DNA of 64,000 bases from CAXBBB01 sp963793245 (GTDB taxonomy: Bacteria > Bacteroidota > Rhodothermia > Rhodothermales > BA12). The stretch spans positions 372,001 to 436,000 of the forward strand of contig CAWBZG010000004.1 in the NCBI GenBank assembly GCA_963793245.1. The letters run 5' to 3'. Numbering within the stretch: the first letter of the stretch is position 1; each line of letters starts with the position of its first letter. The notes beneath the pieces were generated by a model, which was given only the letters and a program-made list of their open reading frames with translations, ran no database searches and had not been told where the DNA came from. Position numbers and translations under genes: made by a program. Below, piece after piece: positions 47,700 through 55,876 of this stretch.

Positions 47700-48857
47700 T
47701 CAGTCCTCAGACTCCTCACTTTCTTCGGGGACGACCTGGACGAGCACACGACCGATGCGGTGATTGTGCACGGTCTCGACGGTCATGCGGAGCGGTCCGT
47801 AGCCGCAGGTCGCACCGGGTTCGGGAACGGCACCGATGCACTCGTAGATCAGCCCTCCAAGCGTGTCGAAATCGAAGTGATCAGTCGCCAACTCCAGGTG
47901 GAGTTCTTCGCCTAGGTCCTCCAGATTGTGCCTGGCATCGACCTCGAACGTGTCAGCGGTGCGGCGCAGGAGCAGGGTTTCTTCTTCGTCGCGCTCGTCC
48001 TGCATGTCGCCGACGATCTCTTCGAGCAGATCCTCCATGGTCAGCAGCCCTGCCGTCCCGCCGTACTCATCGACGACGATGGCGAGGTGCGAGCGGCGGG
48101 CGCGCAGTTGGCGGAGCAGGGCGTCGAGAGGCTTGGATTCGGGGACGAAGAGGGCGGGGCGCAGGAACTGGGCGAGGCTGAACGGCTCATCAGGAGCGGC
48201 AGCGGCGGAGAGCAGGTCCTTGGCGTGGACGAGGCCCAGAATGTTGTCTAGGTGTTCGACGTAGATCGGAAAGCGCGAGTGTCCGGTCTCTCGGATCGCA
48301 GCCAGGGCCTCTTCGAGCGTCGCCGTGGCGGGTAACGCGGACAGGTCGACGCGTGATACCATGATCTCGCGGGCCGTCGTCTGCCCAAACTCGGCGAGGG
48401 CGAAGAGCATATCGCTCTGCTGCGTATCGAGCGTCGGCGCTTCGTCGGCGATCCAGGCAACCAACTCGGGGTCGGCGGACTGCGCGTGGAGGTCATCGCC
48501 GTCGTACTCGCCCAGAAAGAGACGCGTGAGTACGTTGCGAGCGGGGAGCCGAGTCGAAGCCCAGGTGGGCAAGGCGACCAGCCCGAAAGCGCAGCCCATC
48601 AGTAGCGCAGACGCAGACAAACCGGACAGGGCCGGTGCCAGTGCGAACAGCGTAGCTGCAACAGCCGAGGTGCTGATCACCAAGGCGACAACACTGGCGG
48701 TTCGTAGCCGAGTGCGGTGTCCGCCGGAAAGGGGGCGCAGCCTGGTTCCTGCCGTCAGAGCGGCGAAGGCACCAGAGGCCAGGAGGGAGAGAACGGCTCC
48801 CGCTACGGCCACGAGGGGCGCATGCGAGAGCAGGCTAGACGCAGGGTCAGGGTCCAA
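47700..48857 (-). CDS. CNNM/CorC-family membrane protein with CBS pair and transporter-associated domain
   Basis: 385 residues. A short DUF21-like membrane region (about residues 10-115) is followed by a CBS pair (TAREIMVSRVDLSALP, FPIYVEHLDNILGLVHAKDLL, LAIVVDEYGGTAGLLTMEDLLEEIVGD) and a CorC_HlyC C-terminal domain (DFDTLGGLIYECIG). Such proteins are linked to Mg2+/Co2+ efflux and adenosyl-nucleotide sensing. The DUF21 part is only ~105 residues against ~170-200 in most relatives, so one helix may be missing. It follows pgl in the same direction, 84 bp downstream, possibly in the same transcript. Confidence 0.85.
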   Translation of the reverse strand: MDPDPASSLLSHAPLVAVAGAVLSLLASGAFAALTAGTRLRPLSGGHRTRLRTASVVALVISTSAVAATLFALAPALSGLSASALLMGCAFGLVALPTWASTRLPARNVLTRLFLGEYDGDDLHAQSADPELVAWIADEAPTLDTQQSDMLFALAEFGQTTAREIMVSRVDLSALPATATLEEALAAIRETGHSRFPIYVEHLDNILGLVHAKDLLSAAAAPDEPFSLAQFLRPALFVPESKPLDALLRQLRARRSHLAIVVDEYGGTAGLLTMEDLLEEIVGDMQDERDEEETLLLRRTADTFEVDARHNLEDLGEELHLELATDHFDFDTLGGLIYECIGAVPEPGATCGYGPLRMTVETVHNHRIGRVLVQVVPEESEESED

Positions 48858-48904
48858 CGCGGGGGAGGACGATGCCTCCGAATGGTGAAACGGACAAGTG
48901 CGCG

Positions 48905-48911
48905 CAAACTA
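48905..48911 (-). promoter_or_regulatory. Weak promoter-like box upstream of the CorC-like gene
   Basis: TAGTTTG on the minus strand, 47 bp before the ATG at 48857. Same box type as elsewhere but at a longer distance. Confidence 0.2.
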
Positions 48912-48941
48912 CAACGGCGAACGGGGCTACTGCACGAATCG

Positions 48942-49657
48942 TCAGCGCACGCGCGGTGCAGCTTTGGCGTCGACGAACCAGATGTTCGACGTGCGCGGCA
49001 GCACGCAGGCGGCAGGAACGTCCGGGCAGGCGTCGCCATCCGACACGCGCTGGACGTGTTCGGACTTTGTCGTCGCCGAAGACGAGGTAGACGGCGTGCT
49101 CGGCGCGGTCCGAGGGCGTTGAGCGTGAGCGTCAACCGGTTGAGGACGGGCGAAGGTCGGCGGCGCGAGGGTGTGTGCTACGTCGCCAGGCAACTCTCGA
49201 AACGGCGAGCCGGGGAAAAGCGAGGCGGTGTGCCCGTCGTCGCCCATGCCCATGACGGCGACGGTGAGCGCGAAGTCGTCTCCCAGCGCTTCGCGCAGTC
49301 GGTTTTGATAGGTCAGCGCGGCACCTTCGGGTCGTTTGCCGACGTTGCGGGCGGCTCCAAAATGTGCGACTCGTCAATCGGTGCATCGTTCAGAAACGTC
49401 GAGCGCGCCGCCCGGACGTTGCTGTCGGCGTGCGTGTGCGGTACGCAGCGCTCGTCGACCCAGACGATCCACAGCCGCTCCCACGGCACGTCGAGGTCGA
49501 GCAGCGCGCGGTACGCGTCGGCGGGGGACGAACCGCCCGAAAGCGCCAGACTAACTGGGCCTGGCGTGTCGCGCAGGCAGTGGGCGATGTACTCAGCGGC
49601 GGCTTGCGACGCTTCGGGTCGCGTATCGTAAGGGCGAAAGGTGGGGCGAGCGGACAT
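48942..49657 (-). pseudogene. pgl: 6-phosphogluconolactonase with about four frame breaks
   Basis: Second enzyme of the oxidative pentose phosphate pathway, hydrolysing 6-phosphogluconolactone; about 238 residues. The start at 49657 reads MSARPTFRPYDT with SLALSGGSSPADAYRAL, LWIVWVDERCVP and SNVRAARSTFL. It then breaks near 49320, continuing in another frame with VMGMGDDGHTASLFPGSP, and breaks again near 49140, 49110 and 49075 (RLTLTLNAL, AEHAVYLVFGDDK and TSNIWFVDAKAA each lie in a different frame from the piece before). All family motifs are there in order, so indel errors are more likely than decay. Third in the gnd-zwf-pgl run; the zwf stop is 18 bp upstream. Confidence 0.82.
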
Positions 49658-49675
49658 GGCGTCAGAACGTGTGGG

Positions 49676-51178
49676 CTACCAGAGTTGGTCGAGCGACGAG
49701 TTGAAGAAGCGGCGTGCGGCCATCGGTCCCCACGTGCCGGGCGTGTACGTGTGGACGGGGAGGTCGGCGTCGAGAATAGGCTGGTAGAGTGCCCAGGACG
49801 CCTCAACCTCGGCGGCGTCGACGAACAGCGTCCGGTCGCCGATGGCTACGTCTTCGAGCAGCGTGTGATAGGCCGACGGCGACGGGCCGAACGCGTCGGC
49901 ATAGTCGAACTGGAGGCGCTGCGTCTCTACGGCGAAACCGCCGCCCGGCTTCTTGACGTCGAGGGTGAGCGAGAAGCCTTCCTTGGGCGAGGCTGATATT
50001 TCGAGCACGTTGTCGGATAGGTTGCAGCGGTCGTAGTCGCTGAACATCGACACGGGCGCGCGACGGAAGATGACCCGGATGCGCGTCGACTTTTCGACCA
50101 TCGCTTTGCCGGTCACCATCACGAACGGAACGCCCTGCCAGCGCCAGTTCTCGATGAACAGGCGGACGGCGGCAAACGTCGGCGTCGTCGAATCGTCGGG
50201 CACTCCGTCGGCGTCGAGGTAGGCCTCGACGTCTTTGCCGCCCGCTTCGCCCTGGCCGTACTGCCCCAGAATGACGTTTTTGCGCTCGAGCGGAAGGATG
50301 GAGCGCAGCACCTTGACCTTCTCGGCCTGGATGTCGTCGGCGCGTGGCGATGCGGGCGGCTCCATCGCGGTCAGCGTGAGCAACTGCGTCAGGTGGTTCT
50401 GGATCATGTCGCGGATGGCGCCCGATCCGTCGTAATACCCGGCTCTGCTACCGACGGTCAGCGTCTCGGGCACGAGGATTTCGACACGCTCGACGTTCTC
50501 GCGATTCCACACCTTTTCGAAGATGGCGTTGCCGAATCGGAAGACGAGCAGGTTCTGGACGGTCTCCTTGCCCAGGAAGTGGTCGATCCGATAGATCTGC
50601 TCCTCTCTGAAATAGCGGTGCAGCAGCTTGTTGAGTTCGCGCGCCGTTTCCAGACTGTGTCCAAACGGCTTCTCGACGACGACGCGGGACCAGCCGTCTT
50701 CCTCGGCGCACAGTCCGGCATCGTTGATCGCCACGACGGTGTCGTCGAATACGGACGGCGGGAGGGCGAGGTAGAACAGGCGGTTGGGTCCCAGATCGCG
50801 CTCGTCGGCGACTTGCTTGGCGCGTGCCTTGACGCGGGCGTAGTCCTCGGGCGTCTGATCGCCGATGGGTTCGTAGATCAGAAACTCTTCGCACCAGGCC
50901 TGAGCGTCGTTCTCGTCGATCCCGCCCAACTCGTGGAGCGCTTGGGCACTCTCCTTTTGGAAATCCGCATCGTCGTGATCCGTGCGGGCCACGCCCAAAA
51001 CGGCGAACGTATGCGCGCTGCCCTTGGCGGTCAGTTCGTACAGCGCAGGCAGGATGAGGCGCTTGGTCAGATCGCCCGTCGCCCCGAAAATGATGAAGAC
51101 GTGCGGATCCATCTTGCGGGCAGGCGACGAGGTGAACTCACTGGTCGGCTTGCGGTCGCGGTCGTGCTGGGTTGCCAT
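49676..51178 (-). CDS. zwf: Glucose-6-phosphate 1-dehydrogenase
   Basis: 500 residues, normal length. It oxidises glucose-6-phosphate to the lactone with NADP. Residues ~25-45 hold the nucleotide loop FGATGDLTKRLILPALYEL; the active-site motif RIDHFLGKE is at about residue 200 with the catalytic His further on in DMIQNHLTQLL; VVVEKPFGHSLETARELN and RNENVERVEI-like NRENVERVEI also match. It starts 4 bp after the gnd stop and precedes pgl: the three oxidative pentose phosphate genes are in one run on the minus strand. Confidence 0.95.
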   Translation of the reverse strand: MATQHDRDRKPTSEFTSSPARKMDPHVFIIFGATGDLTKRLILPALYELTAKGSAHTFAVLGVARTDHDDADFQKESAQALHELGGIDENDAQAWCEEFLIYEPIGDQTPEDYARVKARAKQVADERDLGPNRLFYLALPPSVFDDTVVAINDAGLCAEEDGWSRVVVEKPFGHSLETARELNKLLHRYFREEQIYRIDHFLGKETVQNLLVFRFGNAIFEKVWNRENVERVEILVPETLTVGSRAGYYDGSGAIRDMIQNHLTQLLTLTAMEPPASPRADDIQAEKVKVLRSILPLERKNVILGQYGQGEAGGKDVEAYLDADGVPDDSTTPTFAAVRLFIENWRWQGVPFVMVTGKAMVEKSTRIRVIFRRAPVSMFSDYDRCNLSDNVLEISASPKEGFSLTLDVKKPGGGFAVETQRLQFDYADAFGPSPSAYHTLLEDVAIGDRTLFVDAAEVEASWALYQPILDADLPVHTYTPGTWGPMAARRFFNSSLDQLW

Positions 51179-51182
51179 CGGA

Positions 51183-52130
51183 TTAAACGTCGGCGCCGGC
51201 GGGCGGCGTGGGGAGGGCGTGCTCGGTCGTCTTGATGGCGTGGCCGCCGAACTGGTTGCGCAGCGCCGACAGCATCCGGTGCGTGTAGCTGTTCTCGACG
51301 CGCGAGTCGAGGCGGGACATCAGCGCATACGTGATGACGGGAGCAGGCACGTTGAGGTCGATGGCTTCTTGGACGGTCCACCTCCCTTCGCCGCTGTCCG
51401 ACACGTAGGGCGCTATGCCCGACAGGTCCGCGTTCTCGTCGAGCGCCCGTGCCGCCAGGTCGAGCAGCCACGAGCGTACGACCGATCCGTGCCGCCAGAT
51501 TTCGGCGACCTGATGCAGGTCGAGGCCGAATGGCTCCTTGGCTTCCATGATGTGAAAACCCTCGGCAAACGCCTGCATCATGCCGTATTCGATGCCGTTG
51601 TGGACCATCTTGGTAAAGTGCCCCGATCCGCTCGGCCCGACGTGGCCCCAGCCGGTATCGTCGGATGGAGCAAGCGTTTTGAAGATCGGCGACAGCGCGT
51701 CGACAGCCTCTTTCGGTCCGCCGATCATTAGGCTGTAGCCCTCGGCGAGTCCCCAAACGCCGCCGCTCGTTCCGGCGTCGACCAGGTGGATGCGGTGCTC
51801 TTCGGCGAGCCATTCGCTGCGGCGGAGCGTGTCGGTGTAGCGGGCGTTTCCGCCGTCGATGATCGTGTCGTTCTCGGACAGGTGCTCGGCCAACCCCTTG
51901 AGCGTCGCTTCGGTTGGCCCGCCTGCGGGCACCATCACCCAGACCTGTCGCGGCGCTTCGAGCGACTCGCACACTTCGTCGAGCGAATGCGCGGGCGTGG
52001 CACCATACCCCTCGGCCTCTGCGATAGCCTCCTTGTTGAGGTCGAACACGGTGACCTGGTGGCCTCCGTTGATCAGGCGTCGCGTCATGTTGAGGCCCAT
52101 TTTACCGAGGCCGACCATTCCGATGTGCAT
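51183..52130 (-). CDS. gnd: 6-phosphogluconate dehydrogenase (decarboxylating), short GndA type
   Basis: 315 residues, the short bacterial type (YqeC/GndA-like) against ~470 for the classical enzyme. It has IGMVGLGKMGLNM (nucleotide loop), VDAGTSGGVWGLAEGYSLMIGG, and the catalytic GSGHFTKMVHNGIEYGMMQA with Lys and HNGIEYG. It converts 6-phosphogluconate to ribulose-5-phosphate with reduction of NAD(P). It begins the gnd-zwf-pgl run. The 124-bp gap upstream separates it from the photolyase and contains a palindromic repeat at 52201. Confidence 0.93.
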   Translation of the reverse strand: MHIGMVGLGKMGLNMTRRLINGGHQVTVFDLNKEAIAEAEGYGATPAHSLDEVCESLEAPRQVWVMVPAGGPTEATLKGLAEHLSENDTIIDGGNARYTDTLRRSEWLAEEHRIHLVDAGTSGGVWGLAEGYSLMIGGPKEAVDALSPIFKTLAPSDDTGWGHVGPSGSGHFTKMVHNGIEYGMMQAFAEGFHIMEAKEPFGLDLHQVAEIWRHGSVVRSWLLDLAARALDENADLSGIAPYVSDSGEGRWTVQEAIDLNVPAPVITYALMSRLDSRVENSYTHRMLSALRNQFGGHAIKTTEHALPTPPAGADV

Positions 52131-52200
52131 AGCGAAGAGAGTTGTGTCTGTGGGTGAGGGGAGCGCTTAGCGCGTTGCGTGTTGGCTCGGCTAGTGCGTC

Positions 52201-52230
52201 CGTAGCATGCTACGACGCTACGAAAGGTGA
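52201..52230. repeat. Dispersed palindromic repeat, copy 2
   Basis: Palindrome CGTAGCATGCTACG followed by ACGCTACGAAAGGTG, related to the copy at 15377. Confidence 0.45.
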
Positions 52231-52254
52231 TGGGGTATCGACCGGGTTACTCTG

Positions 52255-53700
52255 TCACTCTGCGGCTTTTTTCATCTCGTCGAGCGCTGCCAGGGCGCGC
52301 GTTCGGGCTTCGGCGTGATCGACGATGGGGTGCGGATAGTCTTCGCCCAGGGTGACGCCTGCCTTTTTGAGTACGTCAGCGGGCGCGGTCCAGGGCGCGT
52401 GCAGATACTTGGTCGGCAGATCGGCCAGTTCGGGCACCCAGCGGCGGACGTAATCGCCCTTAGGGTCGAAGCGCTCGGCGTTGGTGACGGGATTGAAGAC
52501 ACGGAAAAACGGCTGGGCGTCGGCGCCGCTGCCAGCCGTCCACTGCCAGCCTTGCGTGTTGTTGGCCAGGTCGCCGCCGACCAGACAATCCCAGAACCAG
52601 CGCGCGCCGTCTTGCCAGGGGATGAGGAGATCCTTAATCAGGAACGACGCGACGATCATGCGGACGCGGTTGTGCATCCAGCCGATGTGCCACAACTGCC
52701 GCATTCCGGCGTCGACGATGGGAAAGCCGGTTTCGCCCCGCTGCCACGCGCGCAGGCCGTCCGCGTCGGTGCGCCAGGGCATCGCGGCGTACTTGGGTTT
52801 GAGCGGCTTGGTCGGGATGTGCGGGAAATGCCAGAGCAGGTGATACGAGAACTCGCGCCACGCCAACTCGCTCATAAACTTGTCGGCAGCCTCGCGCATC
52901 GCGCCGTTGGCGACCCATCCGTCCGCCGCGCACCATGCCTGCCGAGCCGACACCTCGCCCCAGTGCAATCGCATCGAAAGCTCCGACGTCAGCGGACGCG
53001 CGGGAAAGTTGCGTCCCTCGGGGTAATCGATCAGCCGGTCGGCGACGAAGCGCTCCAGAGCATCTTGGGCTGCGGACTCGCCGGGTGTCCACACGTCGTA
53101 GAAACCGGCGTCCCAACCGATGGACGAGAGCAGGTTCAGTTCGTCGAGGTCGGTCGACTTGGGCCACCCATTCGGCGCCGTCGACTGGCCCATGCGCGGT
53201 ACAGCGAGAGGTTCGCCGACTTCGGTCTGGGCGCGCATCTTCTTCCAGAACGGCGTGAACACCTTGTACGGACCGCCGCTTCCGGTTTGGATCTCGTCGG
53301 GGTCGTGCAAGAGGTAACCGTCGAACGCGCGCGGCTCGACTCCGGCTTTTCGCAACTGCTTGTCGACCTTCTGATCGCGCGTGCGGACAGCCGGTTCGAG
53401 TCGGCGATGGTAAAACACACATTCTGCGTCCGTTTGCTCGGCGATGTCGAGAAGCGCGTCAATCGATGAACCGTCACGCAGAATCAGGCGCGATCCTTTG
53501 TCGCGCAGGCTCGCGTCTAGCGCCGCCAGACTGTGGTGCAGCCACCACCGATGCGCGCCGCCGGGCGGCCAATCGCCCTCCTCGTCGGGCGACCAGACGA
53601 AGACGGGAACGATGGTGTCGAACGCGTCGAGGGCAGCCGTCAGCGCGGCGTGATCGCTCAGCCGCAGGTCGCGGCGAAACCAGACAAGAGCGGTAGGCAT
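52255..53700 (-). CDS. phrB: Deoxyribodipyrimidine photolyase (class I)
   Basis: 481 residues. MPTALVWFRRDLRLSDH opens the photolyase fold at 53700. The FAD-binding half has WREFSYHLLWHFP, TGFPIVDAGMRQLWHIGWMHNRVRMIVASF, FWDCLVGGDLANNTQGWQW and FNPVTNAERFDP: the class I CPD photolyase/cryptochrome family, with the Trp residues expected for electron transfer. It repairs UV dimers with blue light. The start at 53700 is chosen because the longer frame to 53763 would read through the repeat R3. The sequence does not exclude a (6-4) or cryptochrome role. Confidence 0.92.
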   Translation of the reverse strand: MPTALVWFRRDLRLSDHAALTAALDAFDTIVPVFVWSPDEEGDWPPGGAHRWWLHHSLAALDASLRDKGSRLILRDGSSIDALLDIAEQTDAECVFYHRRLEPAVRTRDQKVDKQLRKAGVEPRAFDGYLLHDPDEIQTGSGGPYKVFTPFWKKMRAQTEVGEPLAVPRMGQSTAPNGWPKSTDLDELNLLSSIGWDAGFYDVWTPGESAAQDALERFVADRLIDYPEGRNFPARPLTSELSMRLHWGEVSARQAWCAADGWVANGAMREAADKFMSELAWREFSYHLLWHFPHIPTKPLKPKYAAMPWRTDADGLRAWQRGETGFPIVDAGMRQLWHIGWMHNRVRMIVASFLIKDLLIPWQDGARWFWDCLVGGDLANNTQGWQWTAGSGADAQPFFRVFNPVTNAERFDPKGDYVRRWVPELADLPTKYLHAPWTAPADVLKKAGVTLGEDYPHPIVDHAEARTRALAALDEMKKAAE

Positions 53701-53716
53701 GACGGTTTGAATCGTG

Positions 53717-53797
53717 TTGTCGCGGGCGAAGCGTGGCGATCTCCGTGCTATCGGTACGCGCAAGAGATCGCCTCGTCGCTTCGCTCCTCGCGATGAC
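53717..53797. repeat. Dispersed REP-like palindromic repeat R3
   Basis: TTGTCGCGGGCGAAGCGTGGCGATCTC and its partner GAGATCGCCTCGTCGC...CTCGCGATGAC in inverted arrangement, as in R1 and R2 but more diverged on the left. It lies between the photolyase and SDR genes. Confidence 0.65.
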
Positions 53798-53818
53798 AGT
53801 TGAGGAGTCGGTTGGAGC

Positions 53819-54556
53819 TTATCGTGCCCGCAGCGTGCCCAGGCCGCCGTCGACGCCGATGACCTGTCCGGTCACCCAGCCGCTCCGCTCGGAGTCGAGC
53901 AGCCAGTCGATGGCTTCGGCGACATCCTCGGGCTGACCGACTTTGCCCAACGCGTGCATCGCTTCGGACTGCTTGCGACCGGCCTCGCTCGACAAGATTC
54001 GAGCGGACAGCGGCGACTCAACCAAGCCGGGGGCGACCGCGTTGACGCGCACGCCGCGCGGTGCGTACGTCGCCGCCGCCGAGAGCGCCAGACCGGTTAC
54101 GCCTGCTTTGGCCGCAGCGATGGCCTCGTGGTTGGTCAGCCCGATGCGCGCCACAGCGGACGAACTGAGCACGATGCTGCCGCCCTCTTTCATCATCGCC
54201 CGGGCCGCAGACCGAACGAGGTAGAACGACGAGTGGAGGTTGAGCCGCAGCGTGTGATCGAATTCCTCAGGCGAGGTCAGGTGCGCCGGTTTGAGCAGGA
54301 TCGAACCCACCAAGTTGGCGGCGCCGTCCAGCCCGCCGAACGTGTCGACGGCCTGTTGCACGGCAGCATGAACGGCTTCTGCGTCGGTCGCGTCGAGCGC
54401 CAGAGCCGTGCCGCCGGTCTCTTGGGCGAGGGCGTCGAGGCGGTCACTAGCGAGGGAGGCGAGAAGCAGGCGAGCGCCACGCTGGGCGAGTCGGCGCGAG
54501 AGGGCGCTGCCGATGCCGCCGCTGGCGCCGACGATGAGGTAGGCGGGTGAGGCCAT
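53819..54556 (-). CDS. Short-chain dehydrogenase/reductase-family protein lacking the catalytic Tyr
   Basis: 245 residues, Rossmann fold: VGASGGIGSALSRRLA (cofactor loop), ALDATDAEAV, VLSSSAVARIGL and C-terminal WLLDSERSGWVTGQVIGVDGG. The SDR active site is normally Ser...Tyr-x-x-x-Lys. Here the segment is NHEAIAAAKAG: the Lys is present but the residue four before it is Ile, so the usual Tyr is absent. I recall SDRs with this NHEAIAAAK motif from other bacteria, so it is probably a real subfamily and not an error, but the reaction is unclear. Confidence 0.85.
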   Translation of the reverse strand: MASPAYLIVGASGGIGSALSRRLAQRGARLLLASLASDRLDALAQETGGTALALDATDAEAVHAAVQQAVDTFGGLDGAANLVGSILLKPAHLTSPEEFDHTLRLNLHSSFYLVRSAARAMMKEGGSIVLSSSAVARIGLTNHEAIAAAKAGVTGLALSAAATYAPRGVRVNAVAPGLVESPLSARILSSEAGRKQSEAMHALGKVGQPEDVAEAIDWLLDSERSGWVTGQVIGVDGGLGTLRAR

Positions 54557-54624
54557 GGATCAGGTGGTGAGGTGAGTGTCAGCCAACGGACACCTGCCCG
54601 TTGCGCCGACGCTCGACTGGACCG

Positions 54625-55179
54625 TTACAGTTGGCCTTCCGGTGTCTCGGCAGCAGCAGGCGGAAGCATCACGCGGTCGATCACGTGGATGATGCCGTTC
54701 GACGCCTCCAGATCGCGCGCCTGGATCGTAGCGTCGTCTATGCGGATCACATCGCCCTCGCTCTCGACCGTCACCGGGACGACGTCGCCGAGCAGGGTCG
54801 TTAGTTGACCCGCAGTGATGGCATCGGTCGCGAAGTTTTTGCCGTCGATCAGGTGGTGGAGCAAGATGTTGCGCAGGGTCTCGCGCTGCCCAGTCGTCAT
54901 GAGCGTGTCGACCGTTCCGGCGGGCAATTCGTTAAACGCGCTATTGGTCGGCGCGAAGAGCGTGAGGGTCGTCTCAGCGTCTTGGAGCGATTCGTCCAGT
55001 CCGGTTGCACGAACCGCGGTGTTGAGAACCGAGAACTGGGGGTCCGAAGCCAGCAATTCGAGCAGCGTCGGGTTGACTTCTTCGACGCCTCCCATGGCCG
55101 CCGCTTCGGGCGCTTCTTCGGGTTCGCCGCAAGCGGCTAGAAATACGATCAGGAGAACAGGCAGGAGCGCGGCGCGCAT
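54625..55179 (-). CDS. Fasciclin (FAS1) domain lipoprotein
   Basis: 184 residues. ATG at 55179 gives a lipoprotein signal (LPVLLIVFLAACGEPEE). One FAS1 domain follows with both family boxes: LTLFAPTNSAFNELP and SNGIIHVIDRVMLPP. FAS1 domains mediate cell adhesion or matrix binding in the envelope. A short acidic linker (EEAPEAAAMGG) separates anchor and domain. The open frame upstream of 55179 is ignored because it lacks a signal. Confidence 0.9.
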   Translation of the reverse strand: MRAALLPVLLIVFLAACGEPEEAPEAAAMGGVEEVNPTLLELLASDPQFSVLNTAVRATGLDESLQDAETTLTLFAPTNSAFNELPAGTVDTLMTTGQRETLRNILLHHLIDGKNFATDAITAGQLTTLLGDVVPVTVESEGDVIRIDDATIQARDLEASNGIIHVIDRVMLPPAAAETPEGQL

Positions 55180-55297
55180 AGAAGTCGGGCGAGAGAGGAG
55201 TGATGGGCAGGGGTGAACACAGTGCGCGACGGCGCGATCCATCCGATGCATCCGTGACACGAACGGTGCGGCTTCATCCGAAATAGAAATTGTCTGC

Positions 55298-55327
55298 TTG
55301 CATGACGGCGGAATGAGTCGGTATCAT
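55298..55327 (+). promoter_or_regulatory. Promoter of the tRNA genes
   Basis: TTGCAT (55298-55303), 18 bp, TATCAT (55322-55327), 27 bp before tRNA-Asn. It looks like a sigma-70-type stable-RNA promoter, not the TAnnTTTG form seen at protein genes. Confidence 0.5.
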
Positions 55328-55354
55328 ATAGGCCGCTCAGAGATGAGCAGCCCT

Positions 55355-55428
55355 TCCCTCGTAGCTCAGTTGGTTAGAGCACTTGACTGTTAATCAGGGT
55401 GTCACTGGTTCGAGTCCAGTCGAGGGAG
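55355..55428 (+). tRNA. tRNA-Asn (GTT)
   Basis: 74 nt with acceptor stem TCCCTCG/CGAGGGA, D-arm GTAGCTCAGTTGGTTAGAGC, anticodon loop CTGTTAA (anticodon GTT), a normal short variable loop and T-arm GTTCGAGTCC. CCA is not fully encoded (GCA follows). asnS lies 6 kb downstream. Confidence 0.95.
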
Positions 55429-55507
55429 CACAGCCGGAGTTCGTCTTTCAAGGCGGATCCGGCTGCTACCAGCCGACAGAGCGTACGCTCACGTCGGATT
55501 CCACGCT

Positions 55508-55594
55508 GCCCGCGTGGCGGAACTGGTAGACGCGCTACATTCAGGTTGTAGTGATCGCAAGGTCGTGGAGGTTCGAGTCCTCTCGCGGGCACCA
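55508..55594 (+). tRNA. tRNA-Leu (CAG)
   Basis: Class II tRNA of 87 nt including an encoded CCA. The acceptor stem is GCCCGCG/CGCGGGC, the anticodon stem CTACA/TGTAG with loop TTCAGGT (anticodon CAG), a long variable arm (GTGATCGCAAGGTCGT) and T-arm GGTTCGAGTCC. It lies 79 bp after tRNA-Asn, probably in one transcript. Confidence 0.95.
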
Positions 55595-55598
55595 AGTC

Positions 55599-55639
55599 AA
55601 AGCGCCTAAGTCTCTGTTCGTCGGAGGCTTGGGCGCTTT
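55599..55639 (+). terminator. Rho-independent terminator of the tRNA transcript
   Basis: AAAGCGCCTAAG pairs with CTTGGGCGCTTT (12 bp, one G-U) around a 17-base loop, followed by GCTTTT. It begins five bases after tRNA-Leu. Confidence 0.75.
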
Positions 55640-55806
55640 GCTTTTGGGTGCGGGTACGAACCCTGGCACAGGTTTGGGTCTCGACAGCCGTACGATGGCG
55701 CAGTCAACCCCTCAGTCGCTGGCGCAGCGCCTTCCCTCATCCGGAGTGTATAGCTCGCAGCCATACTTGGCAGGTGGTCAGGGACAGGGGCATCACCTTC
55801 CAGCAC

Positions 55807-55848
55807 ATCAAAAGGGCCGCGCCACCACAAATGAACGGCACGGCCCTT
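55807..55848 (-). terminator. Rho-independent terminator of pckA
   Basis: On the minus strand AAGGGCCGTGCC pairs with GGCGCGGCCCTT (one mismatch) over a 13-base loop, followed by TTTTGATG. It lies 29 bp past the pckA stop. Confidence 0.75.
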
Positions 55849-55876
55849 CTACTTCTGAGAGTGATTGCGGTAAGCG

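Noticed and set aside
52160..52175. Possible fourth LacI operator (TAAGCGCT) upstream of gnd
   Set aside because: Only eight bases fit and the palindrome is incomplete. The same fragment also occurs at the pckA stop codon, where it has no regulatory sense.
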